A stretch of DNA of 64,000 bases, taken from positions 505,468-569,467 of the forward strand of contig NZ_FOHQ01000001.1 of NCBI RefSeq assembly GCF_900111645.1, given 5' to 3'. This DNA is from Methanococcoides vulcani (GTDB taxonomy: Archaea; Halobacteriota; Methanosarcinia; Methanosarcinales; Methanosarcinaceae). Position 1 is the first letter of the stretch; each line of letters begins with the position of its first letter. A program made the position numbers and the translations under genes. The notes under the pieces are model-generated. The model was not told the origin of the DNA. It searched no databases and saw only the letters and a list, made by a program, of their open reading frames with translations. Below, piece after piece: positions 25,853 through 34,685 of the stretch.

Positions 25853-26152
25853 ATGTCAGAAAATCCACTTCAGGTAATTATCGATTCCGATGCAGAATTT
25901 TTCCAGCTTCTTGAGGAAACACGCGAGACTTCTTTCCCGGAAGATGGCATCCCCCTGAAATACAAGCTTCTTATGGCAATGGCCCTTGATGCATCAAAAG
26001 GTGCCGTGAACGGTGTAACCTCTCTTGCAGTACAGGCCATGGAAGCAGGTGCAACAAAGGAAGAGGTCATGCAGGCAGTAAAGGTCACCCATTACATCTG
26101 CGGTGTCGGAAGTGTCTATGTTGCTGCAAATGCTTTAAAGGATGTCCTTTGA
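25853..26152 (+). CDS. carboxymuconolactone decarboxylase/AhpD-like family protein
   Basis: A 99-aa all-helical protein of the CMD family: IPLKYKLLMAMALDASKGAVNGVTSLAVQAMEAGATKEEVMQAVKV is the family core. The catalytic C-x2-C of AhpD-type peroxidase partners is replaced by Ala-Val-Asn (KGAVNGV), so thiol reductase activity is unlikely. The ATG follows GAGGTCGATC. Its function in methanogens is not established. T-rich DNA follows the stop. Confidence 0.8.
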   Translation: MSENPLQVIIDSDAEFFQLLEETRETSFPEDGIPLKYKLLMAMALDASKGAVNGVTSLAVQAMEAGATKEEVMQAVKVTHYICGVGSVYVAANALKDVL

Positions 26153-26226
26153 TCCTTTTTTCTATTTTCCTTTCCTGATCTTATCAGTCAGTGCAGGTCA
26201 GTTGTTCTTGATCCGTTCATTTTCAC

Positions 26227-27030
26227 TCATCTTCCGCCATAAGGACGGACATGTTCCCATGTATTGTGGTATTCTTTAAAATCGTCCTTATTTTCATACA
26301 TTGAAGCATCTTCCCTTCTGTAGGTCCTGCGATCCTCTCCTATCGGACAGACCTTTATGCAGATCCCGCAGGGCGATACATAGCGTTTGTTCAATTCATC
26401 GCTAAAGGAAGCACAGGCTTTCTTGTCGGTTATTCCCTGAGGATAATTCTTTTCCTCAAGTGCATTCGATGGACACATTCTAACGCAACGCATACAATGG
26501 TTGCATAGCTGCTCTTCCATGGTGTTGTCCGATTCGAGCTCAGCAGTGGTGAAAATAGTCCCAAAGCGTATCCTTGGGCCGTATTCAGGAGTAAGAATCG
26601 TGTTGTTCACTCCAAAGTTCCCAAGCCCGGCAAGGAATGCAGCATGTCTATGTGAAAAGAAAGCAACGGGATTATCCAGAAGTACCTTGATAGAGCCGTA
26701 TCCGTCCCTTGGAACGAAGACTGAGGGGTATCCTTTCTCAGTAAGGAAGCTGGACAGGCGGTAAGTGTACTGGTCCAGCAGGCTGTTCATGGTTTTGTAG
26801 AGTTCCCTGTAATATATCGACGGGGAGGTCTCCAGTACCGGGAGGGTGACCGGCAGTCCGATGACGATCACAGACCTTGCTTCAGGGTAGATGGAATGTG
26901 GGTAGAACTCTTCCGGTATCCATGGTTGGAACAGGGGCTTTTCCCAGCGTTCAACATTGGCTACCCCTACCACAGGTATTTCCATTTCCCTGCACTTATC
27001 CAGAAGGGCTTCCTTCAGTTGCTGTTCCAT
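26227..27030 (-). CDS. QueG-like 4Fe-4S protein (epoxyqueuosine reductase family)
   Basis: A 267-aa protein with a QueG-like N-terminal flavin/cobalamin-fold region (ARSVIVIGLPV; FFSHRHAAFLAGLGNFGVNNTILTPEYGPRIRFGTIFT) and two 4Fe-4S motifs: CNHCMRCVRMCP near 181 and a C-G-I-C-x3-C-P cluster (CGICIKVCP) near 221. It lacks the C-terminal HEAT repeats of bacterial QueG. Archaea make archaeosine rather than queuosine, so the substrate probably differs. Start ATG is behind GAGGTC. Confidence 0.78.
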   Translation of the reverse strand: MEQQLKEALLDKCREMEIPVVGVANVERWEKPLFQPWIPEEFYPHSIYPEARSVIVIGLPVTLPVLETSPSIYYRELYKTMNSLLDQYTYRLSSFLTEKGYPSVFVPRDGYGSIKVLLDNPVAFFSHRHAAFLAGLGNFGVNNTILTPEYGPRIRFGTIFTTAELESDNTMEEQLCNHCMRCVRMCPSNALEEKNYPQGITDKKACASFSDELNKRYVSPCGICIKVCPIGEDRRTYRREDASMYENKDDFKEYHNTWEHVRPYGGR

Positions 27031-27090
27031 AGGACCTCATTCCTTTGAATTGCATTCCCTTGAATTAATTAGTAGGTATGTGAAAAGCTA

Positions 27091-27606
27091 TCAGCTCTTC
27101 TGCTGTTTCTTATATTCAGCTGCAAGCTCCACATATGCTGCAGCGTTTTCTTTGATCATACTAACATCCTCAGGGTTGGCTTCCCTTCTGACCTTTCCGG
27201 GAACTCCTGTGATCACGCTATTAGCCGGGAATTTCTTTCCGGGGGGAACTAAGGCATTGGCACCAACGATCGAATTCTCTCCGATCTCGACCCCGTCAAG
27301 CACTGTGGAATTCATGCCTATGAGGACATTGTTCCCGATCCTGCAGCTATGCAGGACTGCACCATGACCCACAGTTACGTCGTCCCCGATCTCGACCTTC
27401 AGGGGAGGGTCGGTATGGATCACTGAATTGTCCTGGATGCTTGTACGGTTTCCGATCTGTATCCTGTCCATGTCTCCTCGAATAACTGCATTGAACCAGA
27501 TGCTTGAGTGATCACCGACAACAACATCTCCGATGATCTCTGCAGAATCCGCAACAAAAGCAGTTTCAGCGACAAGAGGTTCCTTGTCTTTGAATTTTGA
27601 CAGCAT
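27091..27606 (-). CDS. gamma-class carbonic anhydrase-like hexapeptide protein (CamH-like)
   Basis: A 171-aa left-handed beta-helix protein, started at the ATG behind AGGTGAT. Hexapeptide repeats run through IIGDVVVGDHSSIWFNAVIRGDM...IGNRTSIQDNSVIH...VEIGDDVTVGHGAVLH...IGNNVLIGMNSTVLDGVEIG. The three metal-ligand His are seen in DNSVIH and GHGAVLH. It lacks the acidic loop of secreted Cam and has no signal peptide, so it is a cytoplasmic CamH-type enzyme or a related acyltransferase-fold protein. Confidence 0.85.
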   Translation of the reverse strand: MLSKFKDKEPLVAETAFVADSAEIIGDVVVGDHSSIWFNAVIRGDMDRIQIGNRTSIQDNSVIHTDPPLKVEIGDDVTVGHGAVLHSCRIGNNVLIGMNSTVLDGVEIGENSIVGANALVPPGKKFPANSVITGVPGKVRREANPEDVSMIKENAAAYVELAAEYKKQQKS

Positions 27607-27615
27607 GTGTATCAC

Positions 27616-28000
27616 CTGATTAGATTGTTTATTTTTATCTGGGAATGGTCTTTCTTTCTCAGAATTGTAGCAAATTCGTCTTGTAGCTATTATATGAACT
27701 TATCTCTATGAAACCATTTCCTGTCTGTTCACATATGTTCCATAATGGTCAGATACTAGCCTGAGTTTCTCCTGAACGATATCCAATGTTCAATTTCCAT
27801 TATCTGTTTATATGATGATCTGAAAAGTCATATTGGGGAAGGTACATTGTGGCGGATCACTACCGGATATTTATCAGATATTGACCGGATGGGCTGCAGT
27901 TTTCCACAGCATTGTAGTGTAGCAGGACCTGAGGATATTCCTATGAGTGGTCCAAAGATCGTATGAAAGACTAAATTGGGAGAAATGGGAGGATATATCT
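27616..28000. other. intergenic stretch without a recognised gene
   Basis: About 385 bp between the CamH-like gene and the DUF2769 gene. An in-frame extension of the DUF2769 ORF reaches back to 27947, but its ATG has no ribosome-binding site. I see no tRNA, clear hairpin or conserved ORF here. Confidence 0.5.
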
Positions 28001-28252
28001 ATGGAAATGAGCCCGGAAGAAATGCAGAAGAAAAAGGAAATGGTATTATCGATGTGTGTTTGCGCCAACTGTCCCTCGTGGGAGGAATGTGGGGAAGAGG
28101 GCGGATATTGTTTCCCTACGATTGCTAAAAGTGGCTGTATAACCGAGGAAAAGGGTTGTATCTGTGGAGGCTGCCCTGTTACTGAAAAAATGGGTCTTAA
28201 GAACGTATACTACTGCACACGTGGTTCTGAAAAAGAACAGCTTGGGATGTAA
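28001..28252 (+). CDS. DUF2769 Cys-rich small protein
   Basis: An 83-aa protein, started at the ATG behind GGGAGGATAT. It has ten Cys in the pattern MCVCANCPSWEEC...YCFPTIAKSGC...GCICGGCPV...YYCTRG, the DUF2769 signature common in Methanosarcinales. The Cys spacing suggests a Zn or Fe-S site. The function is unknown. It converges with the radical SAM gene downstream. Confidence 0.8.
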   Translation: MEMSPEEMQKKKEMVLSMCVCANCPSWEECGEEGGYCFPTIAKSGCITEEKGCICGGCPVTEKMGLKNVYYCTRGSEKEQLGM

Positions 28253-28280
28253 TGTTCATCCCTTTTGAATTCTTTTTTAG

Positions 28281-29261
28281 TTATGCTGCCCGGTAGTACA
28301 TTCCATTCTCGGATAGGATCTCAATGATCTTCTGTTCTTCGACAAGTCCTTCAATTATCGGGGAAAGGTCTTCTTTATCAATATCCAGAGATTGAACGAC
28401 CTGCTCAAATGTACAGGGTCTTCGAAGTATGAGGTCATAGACCTCGTCCACAAGGTTCTCATGTTTTATGTTCGATCTCTTTCTTTTCAGGCCTTTCAGT
28501 ACCAGTCTTACTCTTTCCCTTCCCAGTTCTTCATCGAACTTCTGTGCGATCTCCTTGAGCCGTGTTTCAGATACCGGGACAATAAAATCCTCAGCAGGTG
28601 GTCGGCTTGTGGTCAGTACCTCGATCTCATCCGGATCGATGTACCTGAGAACTTCGGCCAGCTTCTCGATCTCCTGCTCGCTTGAATTTGTAGGATAGTC
28701 ATTACTCGAGTCAAGTAGCATGACCTCTATGGCAACCTTCGGACCTTTCATTTTCTGCAGTTCTCTCAGGCCTTCGATGATATCCTGAAGTTCGATCCCG
28801 GGTGCAGGTCTGTTGATGGCCTGGAAAGTATCTTCATTTCCTGATACCAGCGTAGCAACCACAAGATCTGCTTTTGAAAGGTTCTTCCTGACATCCTCTC
28901 TGTTCATGAGGGATGAATTCGTAATTACACAAATTGGAACATCGCTGATCTTTCTTATCTGTTCGATCATGTTACCCAGTTCCAGGTTCAGTGTAGGTTC
29001 ACATGTTCCTGAAAATGTTATGTAATCAAGGTCATCCACTTTCTTGTGATAGTTTGTGATGCCATCGATCACTTCTTCAGTTGTTACAAGACCTGTAGCT
29101 TCTGAAGGGGTTGATATTTTCCAGTCCACATGTCCGAGCTGGCAGTAGACACAGTCGAAATTGCAGTTCTTCCTGAACTCGCCCTTTTTGATCACATCAA
29201 TTCCAAGCGACCTTCCAAGCCTTCTTGAAAGGATTGGTCCGTAGATGATCCTTGATTTCAT
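28281..29261 (-). CDS. radical SAM protein with C-terminal winged helix
   Basis: A 326-aa protein. The radical SAM motif C-N-F-D-C-V-Y-C lies near residue 35 and is preceded by GPILSRRLGRSLGID, the signature of the archaeal/bacterial wyosine-like, MoaA-type subgroup. TFSGTCEPTLN and ICVITNSSLM form the SAM-binding elements. The last about 75 residues (ENLVDEVYDLILRRPCTFEQVVQSLDIDKEDLSPIIEGLVEEQKI) are a winged helix. The start at 29261 follows GATGTGAT; an in-frame ATG eight codons upstream is possible. The substrate is unknown. Confidence 0.82.
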   Translation of the reverse strand: MKSRIIYGPILSRRLGRSLGIDVIKKGEFRKNCNFDCVYCQLGHVDWKISTPSEATGLVTTEEVIDGITNYHKKVDDLDYITFSGTCEPTLNLELGNMIEQIRKISDVPICVITNSSLMNREDVRKNLSKADLVVATLVSGNEDTFQAINRPAPGIELQDIIEGLRELQKMKGPKVAIEVMLLDSSNDYPTNSSEQEIEKLAEVLRYIDPDEIEVLTTSRPPAEDFIVPVSETRLKEIAQKFDEELGRERVRLVLKGLKRKRSNIKHENLVDEVYDLILRRPCTFEQVVQSLDIDKEDLSPIIEGLVEEQKIIEILSENGMYYRAA

Positions 29262-29328
29262 TTTTATCACATCTGTTGATGGCATTCCGGTTTTTCTGTG
29301 CGATTCTGCAGTTTACTTCTCTGCCTGA

Positions 29329-29844
29329 TCATTTCCTGATCATAGGCTTCCCGCATTCCGGACAGGTCATCTGGGCACAGGGAACCCCTGGCTGGTGAAC
29401 TTGTTCATAACCACAGCTCGGGCATTTACATTCTCCTCCGGGTCCGGCAGTTCCGGCGCCTTTACCTCCGCGGAATCCTCTTTGTCCCCTTCCCTGACCC
29501 TGATTCTGTCCTCCAACTGGTCCCTGACCCATCGGTCCTGTTCCGTCCTTTCCTGGCATTGTATAATCTCCTCCTTCTACTCGAATTGATTTTCCATGTA
29601 CGAGAGCATCTGCAATCTTCTGCAGTGTTCTCTGGAGCGTCCTTTGAAAGGTCGACTGGTGTATTTCCATTGTTTGAGCTGCATTGTCCTGCTTCATCTT
29701 TTCAAGATAGCTCAGCCTAAGGGTTTCCAGTTCGTCAATGGTTATGTTGACCTCTTCCAGATCTTTCAGGTAAACACCTGATGGTTTGAAATGCCTTACA
29801 TTGTGGTCAAAATTAACCATTCTTCTTTTTCTCGGGCGTCCCAT
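29329..29844 (-). CDS. DUF134 HTH protein fused to Gly-rich linker and zinc ribbon
   Basis: A 171-aa protein. Residues 1-95 are a DUF134 HTH (GRPRKRR start; VNITIDELETLRLSYLEKMKQDNAAQTMEIHQSTFQRTLQRTLQKIADALVHGKSIRVEGG). Residues about 95-130 are a DUF5320-like Gly/Gln-rich stretch (DGTGPMGQGP). Residues 138-168 form a zinc ribbon, CPSCGY...CPECGKP. DUF134 proteins are usually separate from DUF5320 partners, so this is a fusion. No ribosome-binding site is seen; the ATG is 2 bp past a perfect 20-bp palindrome, which suggests a leaderless, self-regulated gene. Confidence 0.8.
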   Translation of the reverse strand: MGRPRKRRMVNFDHNVRHFKPSGVYLKDLEEVNITIDELETLRLSYLEKMKQDNAAQTMEIHQSTFQRTLQRTLQKIADALVHGKSIRVEGGDYTMPGKDGTGPMGQGPVGGQNQGQGRGQRGFRGGKGAGTAGPGGECKCPSCGYEQVHQPGVPCAQMTCPECGKPMIRK

Positions 29845-29846
29845 AG

Positions 29847-29866
29847 TTATGCATTATAATGCATAA
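29847..29866. promoter_or_regulatory. 20-bp perfect palindrome at the DUF134 gene promoter
   Basis: TTATGCATTATAATGCATAA is fully self-complementary. It ends 2 bp before the ATG of the DUF134 gene and adjoins a TATA-like TTTATCTATATTA on the minus strand, so an occupied site would cover the transcription start. Autoregulation by the encoded HTH protein is the simplest inference. Confidence 0.6.
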
Positions 29867-30174
29867 TATAGATAAAGCTTTTGGATTTATTCTATGGATG
29901 TAACGGTTAATGGGAGAATGTTTAATGTGGGTGGGGTAGGGGAGGTGCAGATCTTACCCCCCGCACAGCACGTTGGGGATATATACAAAGAAAAATATGG
30001 CAACGGGGTTTTGCATATAATTCGCACAATAGAATATGCCCTCTAAAATGAATTATTAAATCTAAATAGTACATTCTATTATTTTTTAAATAGTATGTGG
30101 GTTGCAAATAAATAAGTGCTTTAACATAAATACACCATATATAATAAATTCCATTTCACAAAGGGGGATACAGA
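29867..30174. other. intergenic region with direct repeats ahead of a secreted acidic protein gene
   Basis: About 310 bp without an ORF I can support. TAAATAGTA occurs at 30063-30071 and 30087-30095, 24 bp apart, and AATAG-6-CTATT overlaps the first. A TATA-like ATATATAA is at about 30137. These may form the promoter of the gene at 30175. Confidence 0.4.
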
Positions 30175-31473
30175 ATGAGAACAATTATTCGATTTTTTAT
30201 ATTTATGCTTCTGACCGTAGCAGCGGTAAGTACTGCGAGTTGTTACCCTGTTACTGAAAATACAATAGAGACTGATGATACTTCTATTGATGCGGGGATC
30301 ACACCGAATTCCCAATTGTATTTTCTTGACAAAGCAACAGATAACATCAATCTTGCACTGACCTTCGACCAGGACGAAAAGGCAAAGAAGGGACTGAACA
30401 TTGCAAGGGAGCGGTTGCTGGAAACCAGGGAAATGATCAATGAAAATAATGTGGAAGGGGCACAAATTGCCAGATCTGGTCATGAAGATGTGATGAATGC
30501 AGTTCAGTCTTCCGTTGGTGAAATTGAACAGGATGATTCAATGGAAGAGATAGAGGATGAGATCATAATCGACAAGGAAGTTGAGGAGCATATCACAGAG
30601 ATAGAAGATGTAATTGAAGAAACAAAGATCAAGATCGAGATAAAAGGCGACTTGACATCTCAACAACAGGAACTCATCAATTCCCTTCTAGCTGATATGA
30701 GGAGAAGTGCCGCAGAGGTGGAGATCGAAATTGAAAATGAGAAGGAAAAGACAAAAATAAAATTGAAAGAAGAAACCCAGAAGAGTGACGAAGAAATAGA
30801 TGATGAGATCCAGAGGATCGAAAGTGATGTAGGGGTTTTCGAACTCCACGACAGAAGGATGAATGACATGCAAAGCAAAGCGCAGGAACATATCTCTGCT
30901 CTGGAGAAGAACGTCAACTGTGGCTTGTTGCCATCTTCTGTCGTCATTCCAGTTGATGTTTCAGAGTATTCTGAAGAAACCGAACTTTCCCCAAATGAAA
31001 CGCTCCAGCTTGCATGGGATATCTTAAATGACTCCGAAACAAAGGATAACTGGGAGGATGCAAAAGACACAGCAGAACTGGCAAAGGACCTTGCGGACAA
31101 GGTAAACCAGAAATATGGAAGGGGAATCGGATTCTGGAGCAATAATGAAGAGTGTCCTGCTGCAGAAGAGGAATCCGACGAAGATGAGGATGAGGAAGAG
31201 ATTGACATCGAGGTAGAAGTAAAGGATGACAAGGCAGAAGTAAAAATAAAGATCAATAAGAGTAAGGATGAATTTATTCTCAATACTACTAATATGGAAG
31301 AGATCATATCCGAGATCAAGAACAGAACCTCATTGACAGATGAACAGATCGATCAGTATATGGAGTTTGAGATAGAAGAAGACGATGAAGATGGGGAAGA
31401 GTCGGATGAGGTCGAAACTGAGGAACTACATGAAGAGGGTGATGAGGTAAAGGACGAGGAAGAGAAAGACTAA
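30175..31473 (+). CDS. secreted DUF5667 protein, highly acidic
   Basis: A 432-aa exported protein. The signal segment covers residues 1-22 and a Cys near 23 follows Ser-Ala-like residues, so it could be lipidated. A DUF5667-type helical domain (NSQLYFLDKATDNINLALTFDQDEKAKKGLNIARERLLETREM) covers about 40-110. The rest is strongly charged, alternating Glu/Lys helices with Asp/Glu-only stretches (ESDEDEDEEEIDIEVEVKDDKAEVKIKI) and an acidic C-terminus. The composition suggests cation binding at the cell surface. Start ATG follows AAAGGGGGA. The family function is not known. Confidence 0.75.
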   Translation: MRTIIRFFIFMLLTVAAVSTASCYPVTENTIETDDTSIDAGITPNSQLYFLDKATDNINLALTFDQDEKAKKGLNIARERLLETREMINENNVEGAQIARSGHEDVMNAVQSSVGEIEQDDSMEEIEDEIIIDKEVEEHITEIEDVIEETKIKIEIKGDLTSQQQELINSLLADMRRSAAEVEIEIENEKEKTKIKLKEETQKSDEEIDDEIQRIESDVGVFELHDRRMNDMQSKAQEHISALEKNVNCGLLPSSVVIPVDVSEYSEETELSPNETLQLAWDILNDSETKDNWEDAKDTAELAKDLADKVNQKYGRGIGFWSNNEECPAAEEESDEDEDEEEIDIEVEVKDDKAEVKIKINKSKDEFILNTTNMEEIISEIKNRTSLTDEQIDQYMEFEIEEDDEDGEESDEVETEELHEEGDEVKDEEEKD

Positions 31474-31515
31474 AGGTTTATGTTTATCAAAAACCTAACC
31501 TTTTTCACTTTTATT
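31474..31515 (+). terminator. hairpin terminator after the DUF5667 gene
   Basis: AGGTTT (31474-31479) pairs with AAACCT (31491-31496) and is followed by AACCTTTTTCACTTTTA. Confidence 0.5.
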
Positions 31516-31786
31516 CAAAATACCTCACCAACACCTTCACCGTACCTTTCCCATAATTTAATTTCTTCCCATTCTTTATTTTATCCTTGATCCTCTTCAA
31601 TGTACTCCTGTGTTCAATACCTATCTCCCGCACATCATCAGGAGTCAGACCAAGTACCCATTCATGAAAGTTCTTGATATCAAGATAGGTCTCAACCGCA
31701 TTTCCTTCAAGCTCCTGCATATCAATATTGTTGGCTTCCTTCCCAATGTAAACAACGCCATCAGTATGGATATACCTGCGTTTCAT
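31511..31786 (-). CDS. small basic protein of unknown function
   Basis: A 91-aa protein with no recognised domain. DGVVYIGKEANNIDMQELEGNAVETYLDIKNFHEWVLGLTPDDVREIGIEHRSTLKRIKDKIKNGKKL reads as a compact alpha/beta protein ending in a basic helix, possibly nucleic-acid binding. The segment LTPDDVREIGIEHRSTLKRIKDKI has helix-turn-helix-like spacing. No ribosome-binding site is evident. It is convergent with the DUF5667 gene. Confidence 0.6.
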   Translation of the reverse strand: MKRRYIHTDGVVYIGKEANNIDMQELEGNAVETYLDIKNFHEWVLGLTPDDVREIGIEHRSTLKRIKDKIKNGKKLNYGKGTVKVLVRYFE

Positions 31787-31878
31787 CTGTCTAATTTCTT
31801 ATTGCTATCCAGCGCCACTAAAAAAAGAAACCGGATGACCAAAAAGCGCCATTCAGCATTAATTCACCAAAAAAGCCC

Positions 31879-33645
31879 TTAGTACCCAAGTGCCATCCGA
31901 ATAAGCACTATCAGTCCAACGAACAGGTTGAGCACGATCAATCCACCGATCACCATGGCACCCATCTTGATCTTTCCGGTATCCATGTCAAGGATGGAAA
32001 GGGCATTCTGGATGGAATCCATTGTGTCATTTGCTTTTGAAAGTGTTTCCTGGGATTCCGTCAGATTCGCATTCAGGTTGTCAAGTAGCTGGTCTATGCG
32101 TGGCTGCTCTTCTGTCCTGACGTTCTTCAGCACTCCGTGAAGTTCATCCAGTGTCTTTGGGATTATTCCGGGCTCTTCCACCCACTTGTTTGATAGGAGT
32201 TCGTACTTCCTTTCGAGCTTCAGGGACTGCCTGTAGTAGAAGGTCTTCTGAGCTTTGAGCAGGTCGTAGTTCCTCTGGTAGCCATCGAACTTTGTGCTGA
32301 GTGAAGCAGATATTATGGCACCGTGTGGCTGCATCGACATCATTGAGTATTTAGGCCCCTTCGCAACAGCCATTTTCATTTTTGAAATGGCTTCCATGCT
32401 GGGTTTTGCTATTTCGGGAGTGTAAGTGGCTGCTGCTGTACGCATTTCACGTTCTTCAACGGCCATATCTCTTGAAATTTCCCTGTCAATGTCCGTTCCG
32501 GAGGTTCTCTCTGCTCTCCTGATGAAATGATCGTCAGTTATCTTTTCATGCCTGATCGCTGTACCTGTCCTTTCGATCTCGGCTCGGTGTGGTTCTTCCT
32601 CTTCGATGAAACCATTGTCAGTTATTCTTTCATGCCTTATCGCCGTATTTGCTCTTTCAATATCGGTTCGGTGTGTTTCTTCCTCTCTGATGTCTTCTGC
32701 ATGAACTCGTTCCCTTGCAATATCCTCGGCACGTGTTCCTTCCCTTACAAAATCGTCCCGGTGAGGTCTTTCCGTTGCAATGTCTTCGACATAGGGTCCT
32801 TCCTTTACGATATCACCTGCATGAATATTTGCTCCGGCAATGGATATGGATCCCATGTTTATGTCGAATTTCTTCTCCGGGAAAAGCTCAATGACATTTG
32901 CAAGCTGGGAAGTGACCGTATCCTTTCTTGCAATCAGTCCTTCATAATATTGCTTGTCCTTCCGGATCATCTCCAGCTGACCCTGTACGCTGGGGCTGAG
33001 ATCGGCTATTGAAACCGGCACTTTTCTTTTCGTCACAAAAAGTTTCTTGATTTCCTTAAGCACTTCTTCGCTAACTTCCAGATTATCATCAAGGGAATCA
33101 AGTATATCCTCGATCATTGGCTGTTCAATGGTATTGAAGCGTTCAAGTGCTTCTTTTGCATTGTAGATACCATTGGCAAGGACACCCGGTTCCTGATAGA
33201 ATATATCATGGATCTCTTTTCTGACAGATGCAAGTCTTGCCATTATCTGGAACTTCTTAATGACATCCTGCATATTGGACAACATGTCCCAGAAATCAAA
33301 GCTGAAATCGGTTACGTCTTCAACTCCCATTTCAGCAAGCTTGTTCTTAAGACGTGTCTCTTCCTGTCGAAGTGCATTCAGCCTGTCCTTTTCCTCATCC
33401 CAGAGATCATCTTCATCCCTTGGTGTCATTCTTCTTATTGTCAGCAGCTCTTCTGCTTCCTTAAGTGTTGATTCGAGCTGTTCCCCGACAGCTTCAATGG
33501 TCGAACCAATGACCGCAAGTGCCAGTCCTGCCTCTTCTGCTGCATTTCCGGCAGACTCTGCCGCATTACCTGCCTGGTAAATAGCTTTCCCGGCAGTGTA
33601 TAGACCGCCTGTACAAACACCCGCAACGACATCAAACCATCCCAT
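31879..33645 (-). CDS. coiled-coil membrane protein with charged decapeptide repeats
   Basis: A 588-aa protein I do not recognise. Residues 1-60 are hydrophobic and small-residue rich (GVCTGGLYTAGKAIYQAGNAAE). Long coiled coils follow at about 60-260. A run of about ten-residue repeats with consensus H-x-x-D-I-x-x-E-x-x spans about 275-390 (HAEDIREEET, HRTDIERANT, HRAEIERTGT). A second coiled coil is at about 440-550, and one transmembrane span ends the protein (VIGGLIVLNLFVGLIVLIRM). The two halves share an NYDxL/KQYYEGL...EEPRIDQLLDNLNANL element, so there is an internal duplication. Start behind GGAGG. A structural or envelope-tethering role is guesswork. Confidence 0.7.
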   Translation of the reverse strand: MGWFDVVAGVCTGGLYTAGKAIYQAGNAAESAGNAAEEAGLALAVIGSTIEAVGEQLESTLKEAEELLTIRRMTPRDEDDLWDEEKDRLNALRQEETRLKNKLAEMGVEDVTDFSFDFWDMLSNMQDVIKKFQIMARLASVRKEIHDIFYQEPGVLANGIYNAKEALERFNTIEQPMIEDILDSLDDNLEVSEEVLKEIKKLFVTKRKVPVSIADLSPSVQGQLEMIRKDKQYYEGLIARKDTVTSQLANVIELFPEKKFDINMGSISIAGANIHAGDIVKEGPYVEDIATERPHRDDFVREGTRAEDIARERVHAEDIREEETHRTDIERANTAIRHERITDNGFIEEEEPHRAEIERTGTAIRHEKITDDHFIRRAERTSGTDIDREISRDMAVEEREMRTAAATYTPEIAKPSMEAISKMKMAVAKGPKYSMMSMQPHGAIISASLSTKFDGYQRNYDLLKAQKTFYYRQSLKLERKYELLSNKWVEEPGIIPKTLDELHGVLKNVRTEEQPRIDQLLDNLNANLTESQETLSKANDTMDSIQNALSILDMDTGKIKMGAMVIGGLIVLNLFVGLIVLIRMALGY

Positions 33646-33649
33646 AACA

Positions 33650-33976
33650 TTGCCTCCTATCTTAAGATCGATCTACAGAATACAACACAAATTCTCTGTC
33701 TAAATACAAAATAAAATAATACATTACAGTATCTGCAAGTATCCTGTTTGTTGCTCCCCGGTCAACATGGTGACCAGTTTACTTTTATATGCCTCGTCGG
33801 ATATAAACATTGCCGACAGTTAATATAATTTTTATAAAATTTTTAAAAAAATGTTTGAGGAATTCTTTTCTCATAATGATCAAAAGACTGAGAATAACTG
33901 ATATGTTTTTTCATTCCTCTTAAGGTATAGGCAAAAAAAGTAAAGCTGAATGACCGAGTATGGTCAAGTTCAGCCA
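33650..33976. other. AT-rich intergenic region with one inverted repeat
   Basis: About 330 bp with no ORF I can support. GGTCA-ACATGG-TGACC at 33760-33775 is a 5-6-5 inverted repeat upstream of the coiled-coil protein gene and may be an operator. The remainder is mostly A/T runs. Confidence 0.35.
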
Positions 33977-34552
33977 TCAATCAGTGATCTTATTCAGGAG
34001 CCATGCCATGTTCTGACCAAGAGTTTCCATGGTCTGGACGCCTTCTCCATCTGAATCCACATCGCCAGGCATGAGCCCCAGTCCCACGTTCCAGTAGCTT
34101 GAGCCCGGGATTATCATTTCAGATATCGTGAAGAAATGGTTGATGGAGTCGAAAGCATGGATTCCCCCTGCTCTTCTTACAGCCACTACAGCTGCTCCGA
34201 CCTTGCGTTTGAAAAGCTCTCCATTTGCTTTACCAACGAATCCAGCCCTTTCGATCAGGGCTTTTGTTTCTGCACTCAGGTCTGCAAAATATGTCGGGGT
34301 TGCAATTATGATGCCATCGGCTTCGATCATCTTTTCAATACATTCATTGATAATGTCATTCTCAATGACACAACGCTTGTCCTTTTTATCAAAACATTTC
34401 ATGCAGGCGGTACAGCCACGAACGGCATTACCACCAAGCTGGACAATTTCGGTCTCAATTCCTTCCTTCTCAAGTTCTTCCAGTACATGTCCGACAAGGC
34501 GTGATGTATTCCCTTCTTTTCTGGGACTTCCATTGAATGCTACAACTTTCAT
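33977..34552 (-). CDS. iron-sulfur flavoprotein (Isf-like)
   Basis: A 191-aa flavodoxin-fold protein, started at the ATG behind GGGGAGG. It shows the FMN-binding [12 protein letters not shown] loop and the compact Cys motif CTACMKC-x7-C (about 48-61), the C-x2-C-x2-C-x7-C pattern of Methanosarcina Isf. Isf carries FMN and a 4Fe-4S cluster and takes electrons from ferredoxin, possibly for O2 or peroxide reduction. [18 protein letters not shown] completes the family pattern. Confidence 0.87.
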   Translation of the reverse strand: MKVVAFNGSPRKEGNTSRLVGHVLEELEKEGIETEIVQLGGNAVRGCTACMKCFDKKDKRCVIENDIINECIEKMIEADGIIIATPTYFADLSAETKALIERAGFVGKANGELFKRKVGAAVVAVRRAGGIHAFDSINHFFTISEMIIPGSSYWNVGLGLMPGDVDSDGEGVQTMETLGQNMAWLLNKITD

Positions 34553-34685
34553 TATTGTCCTCCCCTTTTCCGAAACAAATAGAATTAACAATATGATACG
34601 AACATTATTGATACGAAATAGGATCAATTAAAAAAAGAAAAAGTAAGTGGCTTTATTATCAATATACTATCAGTAGACTAATAAT

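Noticed and set aside
30660-31319. 219-codon minus-strand Ser-rich ORF
   Set aside because: It mirrors the Glu/Asp codons of the acidic DUF5667 gene; Ser runs are the expected antisense artefact.
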